Part shown: positions 5,831 through 11,240 of the stretch, one piece after another
Numbering within the stretch: the stretch's first letter is position 1
Layout: every line of letters begins with the position of its first letter
NCBI GenBank assembly: GCA_964563925.1
Contig: CAZLZD010000085.1
Coordinates: 1 to 11,240, forward strand
DNA length: 11,240 nucleotides
DNA from: JAUILA01 sp964563925
GTDB taxonomy: Bacteria > Bacteroidota > Bacteroidia > Cytophagales > Cyclobacteriaceae
Direction of reading: 5' to 3'
Program-made: the position numbers and the translations under genes
The notes under the pieces: model-generated
The model's database searches: none
What the model was told of the DNA's origin: nothing
Seen by the model: only the letters and a program-made list of their open reading frames with translations

Positions 5831-8656
5831 TCACTCAATAAGTATTCGCCTGGTTTCCGAGAAATCTGTTCCTGCCTTCATATATACCATGTACACCCCG
5901 CTGTTGAGCCTCTGGGTCTGTATGGTTTGCCCGTGGTTTCCTGCTTCCACGAAGCCTTCCTGAATCAGTAAAACCTCCCTTCCCTGCAAATCATATAAAG
6001 CGATCCGCACGTTCGAAGCTTCGGGTACACTGAAATCAATACGGGCTGTTGTTTGCACCGGATTGGGGTAGATCCTTTCCAGCGCATAATCCAGGGGGAT
6101 ATCAGGGGCGTTTATTTCCGAATCTCCAATACGTGTGGACATTGGTGGTATCGGCGAACCGCCAAGGGCCGAGATAATATCATCAATTTGCGTAAGGAGC
6201 ACATCAGCCTCAGATTCGGACAGTACACCATCGGTTTTAAATTCACTGACCTGTTGTCGCAACCCATAAAGTACCTCCAGCACCTCAGTGATTTTGCCGG
6301 ATGCATACAGGTTTTTCGCCTGGGTGATCTTTCGGGTAAGTGCATTGGTCTGACCGAAGTTTAAAAGGCCACCGTTGCCATAGGCGATAATATCCGCGGC
6401 AAGCAGGTCAAGTGCTTCAGGAATAGATAATGCGGTGACCAATACGTAATCCGGGTCACTGTCAATCGTCCCGTCGTTCACGATTAGTTGAACGCTGTAA
6501 GTGCCTGGGATATCCGGGACAAAAGAAGGTGTGGCGGTGTGCTCATCAGACAGCATCGCCATGCTTCCCGCAGGTATTGGGTCGCCGGGACCGGGAGCCC
6601 CAAACATCCAGTCAAACGTGATTTCATCGCCATCGGGATCACTGGACCCGGTTCCGTCGAGAACTGCTTCATTACCTGCGATGACAGTCAGGTCATTACC
6701 CGCATTGGCAATTGGAGGTTCATTGGGGGTGAATACAAAAATGGTTACTATCCCTGGTTCGGATAATTCTCCTTTAGAATCCCTGATTTGATAGGAGAAT
6801 TCATCGGTTCCCGTAAACCCGGGATCAGGCACATAGGTAAATGAGCCATTGGTGACGAGCGTTGTGAGTGAGCCGTTGGCTGGCGAACTTGCATTATTTA
6901 AAATGATCGCATCCCCGTCCGGGTCAAAATCATTGAAAATTAATCCCGGGGCCTCTATAACCAACGGTGTTTCTGCAGGGGTGATATAATAATCCGGGAT
7001 TGGAATGGGCGCCCGGTTCGGGTTCGGAGCAACGAGGATGGAGGCCGAACCCATCGCGTTATTACCCGCTTCATCCCTTATGGTGTAGGTAAATTCTTCA
7101 GTACCCACAAATCCGGGATTGGGCACGTAAGTAAACCGTCCGTTGGTGACGAGCACGGTGAATACGCCGTTGGCTAATCCGCCGGCGCTCTGCAGGAGGA
7201 GAGCCTCTCCATCAGGGTCAAAGTCATTGCCCAGCAAGCCAGGCGGATCCACCACGAGCGGAACACCTTCGGGCGTGAGGTAATGGTCGTTCACAGCGAC
7301 CGGGGGCCTGTTCGGATTCGGCAATACCTCGATGGTGGCCGTACCCGTAGCCTGGTTGCCGGATTCATCCCGCATGGTGTAGGTAAATTCTTCCGTGCCC
7401 ACAAATCCGGGATCTGCCACATAGGTAAACCGTCCGTTGGTGACGAGCACGGTGAATGTGCCATTGGTTAATCCGCCGGCGCTCTGCAGCAGGAGAGCCT
7501 CTCCGTCGGGATCATAGTCATTCTCCAATAATCCTGGTGCATCCACAACAAGAGCAGCTCCTTCTGTGGTTATATAGGCATCCGTCACCGCTACCGGGTT
7601 AGTACCCCCGGCTGCCACCACTTCAATGGTGGCCGTGCCCGTAGCCTGGTTGCCGGATTCATCCCGCATGGTGTAGGTAAATTCTTCCGTGCCCACAAAT
7701 CCAGGATTGGGCACATAAGTAAACCGTCCATTGGTGACGAGCACGGTGAATATGCCATTGGCTAATCCGCCGGCGCTCTGCAGGAGGAGAGCCTCTCCGT
7801 CCGGATCATAGTCATTTCCCAGCAAGCCTGGCGCATCCACCGCGAGTGGGACACCTTCGGTCGTGAGGTAGTGATCGTTTGCAGCGACCGGAGGCCTGTT
7901 AGGATTCGGCAATACCTCAATGATGGCCGTCCCCATCGCGTTATTACCAGCTTCATCCCGCATGGTGTAGGTAAATTCTTCCGTACCCACAAATCCGGGA
8001 TCGGGGACATAGGTAAACCGTCCGTTTGTGACAAGGACGGTGAATGTGCCATTGGCTAATCCGCCGGCGCTCTGCAGGAGGAGAGCCTCTCCGTCCGGAT
8101 CATAGTCATTCTCCAATAAGCCTGGTGCATCGACAACCAGTGGAACGCCTTCCGTAGTCACATAATGATCATCCACCGCTATCGGAGACCTGTTCGGATT
8201 GGGCTGTACGACGATCGTGACGGTAACATATTCCGAATACTGATCCGTATCCACTTCCCTGATCCTGTACGTAAATTGGTCAGTGCCCACAAATCCGGGA
8301 TTCGGAGTATAGGAGAATGCACCGTTCGTTACCAGACTTGTCAATGTGCCGTTAGACGGTGAAGTGGCGTTGGTCAGTATGAAGGCATCTCCTTCCGGAT
8401 CGATATCGTTGCTGATCAGTCCGGGGGCATTGACTACTAATGCCACGCCTTCGGTTGTTGCAAAGGCATCGGGAACAGCGATGGGCGCAGAACCCCCGAA
8501 TAAGGTTTTGGGAACCGGCGGGTTCACGGCAGATGCAAACGGACTATAAAGACAAAGAAGCAGAATAACAATTCCGAAAGTATGACCATTTAAACGATCA
8601 CATACCCATTGAGGCTGACGGAGCAACTCGACGAGGGATTTGGCGGCATATGTCAT
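5831..8656 (-). CDS. Large T9SS-exported adhesin with six cadherin-like repeats, PKD and FIMAH-like domains
   Basis: 941 residues from the ATG at 8656. The frame is open to a TTG at 8725 (964 residues), but ATG is the more usual start. A signal-anchor-like stretch (about 27-43, ending F-A-S-A) follows a long basic N-region. Six tandem cadherin-like/Big_9-type repeats of about 98 residues follow (about 57-642). Each carries N-D-x-D-P-D/E-G (calcium-binding look), L-V-T-N-G-x-F-x-Y and P-G-F-x-G-T-x-x-F-x-Y. A PKD-like domain (about 646-741, N-A-G-N-D start, S-S-D-P-D-G-D) and a helical segment resembling FIMAH (about 744-832) come next. The last 80 residues (Y-P-N-P-V, L-Y-D-L-Q-G-R-E-V, L-N-S-G-V-Y) are a type A T9SS sorting domain. 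The protein is thus exported across the outer membrane and probably fixed on the surface for adhesion, aggregation or polysaccharide contact. No catalytic domain is seen. The next gene on this strand starts 148 bases after its stop. Confidence 0.9.
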   Translation of the reverse strand: MTYAAKSLVELLRQPQWVCDRLNGHTFGIVILLLCLYSPFASAVNPPVPKTLFGGSAPIAVPDAFATTEGVALVVNAPGLISNDIDPEGDAFILTNATSPSNGTLTSLVTNGAFSYTPNPGFVGTDQFTYRIREVDTDQYSEYVTVTIVVQPNPNRSPIAVDDHYVTTEGVPLVVDAPGLLENDYDPDGEALLLQSAGGLANGTFTVLVTNGRFTYVPDPGFVGTEEFTYTMRDEAGNNAMGTAIIEVLPNPNRPPVAANDHYLTTEGVPLAVDAPGLLGNDYDPDGEALLLQSAGGLANGIFTVLVTNGRFTYVPNPGFVGTEEFTYTMRDESGNQATGTATIEVVAAGGTNPVAVTDAYITTEGAALVVDAPGLLENDYDPDGEALLLQSAGGLTNGTFTVLVTNGRFTYVADPGFVGTEEFTYTMRDESGNQATGTATIEVLPNPNRPPVAVNDHYLTPEGVPLVVDPPGLLGNDFDPDGEALLLQSAGGLANGVFTVLVTNGRFTYVPNPGFVGTEEFTYTIRDEAGNNAMGSASILVAPNPNRAPIPIPDYYITPAETPLVIEAPGLIFNDFDPDGDAIILNNASSPANGSLTTLVTNGSFTYVPDPGFTGTDEFSYQIRDSKGELSEPGIVTIFVFTPNEPPIANAGNDLTVIAGNEAVLDGTGSSDPDGDEITFDWMFGAPGPGDPIPAGSMAMLSDEHTATPSFVPDIPGTYSVQLIVNDGTIDSDPDYVLVTALSIPEALDLLAADIIAYGNGGLLNFGQTNALTRKITQAKNLYASGKITEVLEVLYGLRQQVSEFKTDGVLSESEADVLLTQIDDIISALGGSPIPPMSTRIGDSEINAPDIPLDYALERIYPNPVQTTARIDFSVPEASNVRIALYDLQGREVLLIQEGFVEAGNHGQTIQTQRLNSGVYMVYMKAGTDFSETRRILIE
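6731..8488 (-). repeat. Tandem coding repeats of the adhesin (six units of about 294 bp)
   Basis: The six units encode the cadherin-like domains. Units two to five (about 7028-8188) are nearly identical at DNA level: long stretches encoding S-A-G-G-L-A-N-G and L-V-T-N-G-R-F-T-Y-V recur with only scattered changes. Units one and six are clearly diverged. This suggests that the centre was recently amplified or is kept alike by recombination, and that copy number may vary between strains. Confidence 0.85.
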
Positions 8657-8859
8657 GGCATTTGAGGTTTGGTGGATGAAACCTGAGGCATTTAAGAATT
8701 TACTAATTAATTCACTGGCTTTCAATTATTTAATATAAAAATATTGGTGACATTCACGGGAAACCTGATTGGAACCTCTTCGAGACCACCCTGTAATCCG
8801 GAGAAGATCCTCGATCAAGTCAAGGACGACGTCCCGGACCTCCTCTTCATAGCCAGGGG

Positions 8860-8900
8860 ATCCCGGGTTCTTCGCCTAATGACGAAGCCCCGGGATGACG
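8860..8900 (-). repeat. REP-like hairpin element (copy E)
   Basis: Read on the minus strand it starts CGTCATCCCGGG, has an inner stem CTTCG/CGAAG and closes with CCCGGGAT. It has the same head and outer stem as the cluster at 10188-10484 but a different inner loop, so it appears to be a diverged or separate branch of the family. Confidence 0.6.
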
Positions 8901-9054
8901 GGGGTTAACTTCCCACCCATTGTTTAAATCACTGGAAATTAGTACCTTATACCTCTTATTTATTGTTTGCCATTATCAACCACTACCGAGAACACACGAA
9001 CTGAAAGAACACCTTAAATAATAACCACCACCCGGTAATTAACCCGGGCGAAAA

Positions 9055-9141
9055 GGATACCCGCGGTACGCAATCCGCCCGGTATCCATTATGACGCCAC
9101 AACTAGCCTGAAACCCCGGTTTCGGTACCCGTTGCACGGGA
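9055..9141. other. Run of hairpins upstream of the sulfotransferase gene
   Basis: Three consecutive stem-loops are visible. They are ggatacc/ggtatcc (9055-9087) with an inner gcgg/ccgc stem, gaaac/gtttc, and cccg/cggg around ttgca. They end about 70 bases before the ATG at 9209. They could be a structured 5' leader or a diverged intergenic repeat. No known riboswitch consensus was recognised. Confidence 0.3.
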
Positions 9142-9208
9142 ATAATCCTTCCACTGCATCAGGTTCGATCATAAAATTATTCTCCTACAACTTAACCCTG
9201 CAACACCC

Positions 9209-10108
9209 ATGCAAACACTTGAATACCCGGTAAAAACCCGGGAAATGCACAGCAATCATTTTGATTCCACTGCCTGGAACGACTTTAAGTTCCGCGACGA
9301 TGATATCATCATCGGTACCTATGCCAAGTCCGGCACCACCTGGATGCAGCAGATCGTCTGTCAGCTGATATTCAACGGGGAGGAGCATCATAACGTCGGC
9401 GACCTGTCGCCTTGGCTGGACCTGCGCGTGCCGCCCACCCCGGTCAAGCACGAACTCCTCGAGGCGCAGACGCACCGTCGTTTTATCAAAACGCACCTGC
9501 CGGTCGACGCCCTGGTTTATTCTCCGAAAGCCAAATACATCTATATCGCACGCGACGGCCGGGACGTGGTCTGGAGCCATTACAACCATCACCGCAACGG
9601 GAATGAAGCGTATTATGCAGCGCTGAACGGGCCCGGACTGGTGGGGCCGCCGATGGAGCCGCCCTGCGACGATATCGTAGAATATTACCGGGAATGGCTG
9701 GAAAAGGACGGGTACCCGCTGTGGTCGCAGTTCGAGAACGTCAAATCCTGGTGGGATATCCGTGACCTGCCCAACATGCTGCTGGTTCACTTTAATAATT
9801 TAAAGAATGACCTGCCTGGTGAGATCCGCAAAGTGGCTGAGTTCCTGGAGATACCGATCAATGAAGATAAGTGGCAGGCGATACTTGACCACTGTTCGTT
9901 CCGGTATATGAAAGACCATGCGGCAGATTCTGCCCCGTTACAGGGGGCCCTCTGGAATGGAGGAGCGCAAACGTTTATCCATAAGGGGACGAACGGAAGG
10001 TGGCAGACTGTCCTGAGCGAAGAGGATGCCCGGCGCTATGAAGATTTGGCGTACGAGCGGCTCGGAGAAGAATGCGCGCACTGGCTCATTACCGGGGAAA
10101 TGAAATAA
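9209..10108 (+). CDS. PAPS-dependent sulfotransferase
   Basis: A 299-residue sulfotransferase-domain protein close in length to cytosolic SULT enzymes. It would move the sulfuryl group from PAPS to a hydroxyl or amine of an unknown acceptor. The motifs are complete. K-S-G-T-T-W (40-45) is the 5'-phosphosulfate loop and K-T-H-L-P (94-98) carries H96, the expected catalytic base. R-D-G-R-D-V-V-W-S (115-123) is the 3'-phosphate motif, S-F-R-Y-M-K (230-235) follows, and K-G-T-N-G-R-W (259-265) is the variant of the C-terminal R-K-G-x-x-G-x-W motif. No signal peptide or membrane segment is seen, so it is likely cytoplasmic. ATG 9209 is the first start in frame and leaves the usual short N-terminus. 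It stands alone, with non-coding DNA on both sides. By eye its third codon positions are more G/C-rich than in the minus-strand genes, which could reflect transfer. Confidence 0.9.
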   Translation: MQTLEYPVKTREMHSNHFDSTAWNDFKFRDDDIIIGTYAKSGTTWMQQIVCQLIFNGEEHHNVGDLSPWLDLRVPPTPVKHELLEAQTHRRFIKTHLPVDALVYSPKAKYIYIARDGRDVVWSHYNHHRNGNEAYYAALNGPGLVGPPMEPPCDDIVEYYREWLEKDGYPLWSQFENVKSWWDIRDLPNMLLVHFNNLKNDLPGEIRKVAEFLEIPINEDKWQAILDHCSFRYMKDHAADSAPLQGALWNGGAQTFIHKGTNGRWQTVLSEEDARRYEDLAYERLGEECAHWLITGEMK

Positions 10109-10112
10109 AGCC

Positions 10113-10199
10113 CGTCATCCCGGGTAAAACAAGGGAACGTCATCCCGGGTAAAACAAGGGAACGTCATCCCGGGTAAAACAAGGGAACGTCATCCCGGG
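10113..10199 (+). repeat. Tandem 25-bp repeats, three copies plus a partial fourth
   Basis: Three exact copies of a 25-base unit (10113-10137, 10138-10162, 10163-10187) begin CGTCATCCCGGG and end AAACAAGGGAA. A fourth CGTCATCCCGGG at 10188-10199 runs on into a full hairpin element. The array begins five bases after the sulfotransferase stop. It looks like an amplified truncated head of the REP-like family. Confidence 0.9.
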
Positions 10200-10236
10200 A
10201 AGCCTCCGGGCTTGTCCCGGAGCCGACCCGGGACCT
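10188..10236 (+). repeat. REP-like nested hairpin (copy A)
   Basis: The head is CGTCATCCCGGG, with outer stem TCCCGGG/CCCGGGA, inner stem CTCCGGG/CCCGGAG around the loop CTTGT, and tail GGGACCTG. It serves as the reference copy for this family in the window. Confidence 0.75.
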
Positions 10237-10247
10237 GACAAAACGAA

Positions 10248-10314
10248 CGTCATCCCGGCGAATCTCCGTGGTGATCCCTGGTCGTTGCCGGGGACGGAGT
10301 CAAGCCGGGACCTG
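10248..10314 (+). repeat. REP-like nested hairpin (copy B)
   Basis: It has the same GAACGTCATCC head and GGGACCTG tail as copy A. Its stems differ: outer TCCCGGC/GCCGGGA, middle CTCCGT/ACGGAG and inner TCCCTGG/CCGGGGA with one wobble. It therefore has one more nested stem than copy A. Confidence 0.75.
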
Positions 10315-10330
10315 ATTGTAAATTTTAATA

Positions 10331-10378
10331 GGTCCTGATTTGATTCTGAGACAAGCTCAGAAATTCATCAGGATGACG
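10331..10378 (-). repeat. REP-like nested hairpin (copy C, inverted)
   Basis: On the minus strand it reads CGTCATCCTGAT, then inner stem TTCTGAG/CTCAGAA around CTTGT, then ATCAGGACC. The outer stem TCCTGAT/ATCAGGA replaces the TCCCGGG/CCCGGGA of copy A with changes on both arms that keep pairing. Orientation is opposite to its neighbours. Confidence 0.75.
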
Positions 10379-10393
10379 AAACAAAAAAAAGAA

Positions 10394-10417
10394 CGTCATC
10401 CCAGCATTATAAAACCT
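10394..10417 (+). repeat. Truncated REP-like head
   Basis: CGTCATCCC is preceded by GAA as in the other copies, but no stem follows before the next head begins at 10418. It looks like a decayed or interrupted copy. Confidence 0.5.
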
Positions 10418-10484
10418 CGTCATCCCGGGCAACTACCGGTCCCGGGGCTTGCCCCGGGATTAACCGGTATCGACCCGGGACCTG
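10418..10484 (+). repeat. REP-like nested hairpin (copy D)
   Basis: The head is CGTCATCCCGGG and the tail GGGACCTGG. There are three nested stems: TCCCGGG/CCCGGGA, TACCGGT/ACCGGTA and CCCGGGGC/GCCCCGGG with a two-base loop. Its G/C-rich inner stem and G-C-T-T-G core resemble copy A. Confidence 0.75.
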
Positions 10485-10486
10485 GA

Positions 10487-10519
10487 ACAGGATACAGGAT
10501 ACAGGATACAGGATACAGG
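10487..10519. repeat. Heptanucleotide microsatellite (ACAGGAT)n
   Basis: Four exact ACAGGAT units (10487-10514) and a partial fifth lie directly after copy D and 25 bases past the stop of the RidA-family gene. A slippage-prone unit of seven would shift frame if coding, but here it is intergenic. Confidence 0.85.
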
Positions 10520-10543
10520 GTGAGGATACAGTCCTCCCCTGAT

Positions 10544-10900
10544 CTATCCTCCCACATGCACCTCCATTTCAATCTCTATCATGAACTCAGGCAATGCGAG
10601 TTCCTTCACCCCCAGCCAGGTGCCGGTAGGGAAGTGGTTTTTATAGATATCGTGCCGGTAGGCAGCAACTTCCAGGAACGACGGCATGTCGGTGGTGAAC
10701 ACATTCTCCACCACCACGTCGTCAAACGTGCAGCCGTAATGCGCTAATACTTTCTCCAGGTCGGCATAGCAGTTCTTCATCTGTTGCGCCAGGTCACCGG
10801 CGGCGGTCGGATTTCCTTCGTCGTCCATACTCACCGCGCCGGACACTTTGATGCTGTTTCCGATTTTTACTGCGTGAGAATACCCGTAAGCTTTTTCCAC
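10544..10900 (-). CDS. RidA-family protein, apparent frameshift near the start
   Basis: The RidA/YjgF/UK114 fold is a small trimeric cytoplasmic protein. RidA itself hydrolyses reactive enamine/imine intermediates from PLP enzymes. The 118-residue frame from GTG 10900 contains G-Y-S-H-A-V-K-I-G-N, V-S-G-A-V-S, V-V-E-N-V-F-T-T-D-M and P-E-F-M-I-E-I-E. The position of the catalytic Arg of canonical RidA (P-A-R-S in E. coli) reads P-T-G-T here, so imine deaminase activity is doubtful and this is a divergent Rid subfamily. The GTG is probably not the original start. An ATG at 10927-10929 encodes M-K-P-E-Y-Y-Y, and one extra C near 10909 would join it to R-P-E before the GTG, giving about 128 residues. 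The lesion may be real or an assembly error. A related tail fragment lies at 2509-2565. Confidence 0.85.
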   Translation of the reverse strand: MEKAYGYSHAVKIGNSIKVSGAVSMDDEGNPTAAGDLAQQMKNCYADLEKVLAHYGCTFDDVVVENVFTTDMPSFLEVAAYRHDIYKNHFPTGTWLGVKELALPEFMIEIEMEVHVGG

Positions 10901-10977
10901 TTCAGGTCGTAATAATATTCAGGTTTCATGTGTGTATTGGTTTATGGTCTTGATTCAATCTACGTCCATTTCCAGGC

Positions 10978-11011
10978 AAAAAAAATCCGCCCCCCGAATG
11001 GAGGACGGATT
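10978..11011 (-). terminator. Rho-independent terminator of the T9SS-cargo gene
   Basis: On the minus strand the arms AATCCG and CGGATT, plus CC/GG pairs inside, form a hairpin with an ATTC tip, followed directly by eight T. It begins 21 bases after the stop of the minus-strand gene at 11033 and separates it from the RidA-family gene. Confidence 0.8.
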
Positions 11012-11032
11012 CTTAACCTAATTGAGCACGTT

Positions 11033-11240
11033 TTATAACTTAAGCAGGCGCAGGTGCTGCACGCCCCCGGACGGACTTTCCAGCTGGAGAATGAGTTTCC
11101 CCTGGGAGACGTTCCAGTCCGCCGTGTTCATTTCCACCTGGTTTTCACCCCGCTGCACCTGGTGCAAACGCTGGTGTACCAACCGGCCTGTCATATCGAA
11201 TATTTTTATGTTCAGCTCTTCGGCGGTTTCACTGCGGATG
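11033..11240 (-). CDS. C-terminal end of a T9SS-exported protein (5' partial)
   Basis: Sixty-eight codons are visible before TAA at 11033-11035, and the gene runs off the right edge. They read I-K-I-F-D-M-T-G-R-L-V, then G-E-N-Q-V-E-M-N-T, then G-K-L-I-L-Q-L and a final L-R-L-L-K-L. This is the strand pattern of a type A T9SS C-terminal sorting domain, whose Y-P-N-P start must lie just outside. The protein is therefore exported through the outer membrane and the tail cleaved or attached at the surface. The function of the cargo part cannot be seen. By eye the codons are G/C-rich, like those of the sulfotransferase. Confidence 0.85.
   Translation of the reverse strand, partial: IRSETAEELNIKIFDMTGRLVHQRLHQVQRGENQVEMNTADWNVSQGKLILQLESPSGGVQHLRLLKL

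Larger units (their letters stand above)
8726..9208. other. Non-coding region between divergent adhesin and sulfotransferase genes
   Basis: I see no gene with a credible start. The first 20 bases beyond the adhesin frame are very A/T-rich and may hold its promoter. A frame on the minus strand (about 8750-8860, G-Y-E-E-E-V-R-D-V-V-L) is open but has no ATG and overlaps a REP-like hairpin. The rest contains the hairpins listed separately. Confidence 0.5.

Noticed and set aside
5589..5834. Alternative minus-strand frame starting M-N-P-E-D-L-Y-F that looks faintly like an outer-membrane strand
   Set aside because: It overlaps the esterase signal peptide and catalytic body in another frame and has no domain or good start; probably a chance open frame.
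8750..8870. Small acidic helical protein on the minus strand (G-Y-E-E-E-V-R-D-V-V)
   Set aside because: There is no ATG or GTG start in frame, it begins inside a REP-like hairpin, and it is under 60 codons.
9141..9176. Resemblance to the 3' part of a TPP riboswitch on the minus strand (GAACCTGAT-like stretch)
   Set aside because: The matching CTGAGA element and the rest of the core are absent, and no thiamine gene lies downstream.
9185..9790. 201-codon open frame on the minus strand opposite the sulfotransferase
   Set aside because: It lies antisense to a gene with all family motifs, and its composition is the expected shadow of G/C-rich codons.
10113..10484. CRISPR array
   Set aside because: The repeats are adjacent or irregularly spaced, differ in sequence and orientation, and have no unique spacers of uniform length; no cas genes are present.

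Overview
The window reads as chromosomal DNA of a Bacteroidota bacterium. Two proteins end in the C-terminal sorting domain of the type IX secretion system (T9SS), which is essentially confined to that phylum and its close relatives. Genes lack obvious Shine-Dalgarno sequences, and one usable promoter candidate fits the Bacteroidota TTG / TAnnTTTG pattern. The genus cannot be told from the sequence.

Layout. Positions 1-1592 (+) hold the 3' part of a gene for a secreted or membrane-anchored M23 (LytM-type) peptidase, split by one in-frame TAA. Positions 1766-8725 (-) hold four widely spaced same-strand genes for envelope or exported proteins. In transcription order these are a large multidomain T9SS adhesin, an erythromycin-esterase-like protein, a metal-dependent amidohydrolase and a small outer-membrane beta-barrel protein. 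The 2393-2777 gap carries gene debris, including the last codons of a RidA-like gene. Positions 8726-9208 are non-coding, with several hairpins. Positions 9209-10108 (+) encode a PAPS-dependent sulfotransferase. Positions 10109-10543 are a cluster of REP-like palindromic elements and tandem repeats between convergent genes. Positions 10544-10929 (-) hold a RidA-family gene with an apparent frameshift near its start. A rho-independent terminator and the 3' end of a second T9SS-exported protein (-) close the window.

The genes do not form one obvious pathway. The common theme is the cell envelope: peptidoglycan hydrolysis, outer-membrane barrel, T9SS surface adhesin and exported hydrolases. Gaps of about 130-390 bases between the minus-strand genes argue against a tight operon.

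The most notable observations are as follows. (1) A family of nested-hairpin intergenic repeats has conserved flanks and loop but stems that differ by compensatory changes. (2) Three genes each carry a single lesion (one nonsense codon, two one-base frameshifts), which suggests either recent gene decay or base errors in the assembly. (3) The adhesin has a tandem array whose central four copies are almost identical even at DNA level. I see no convincing new defence or biosynthetic system.
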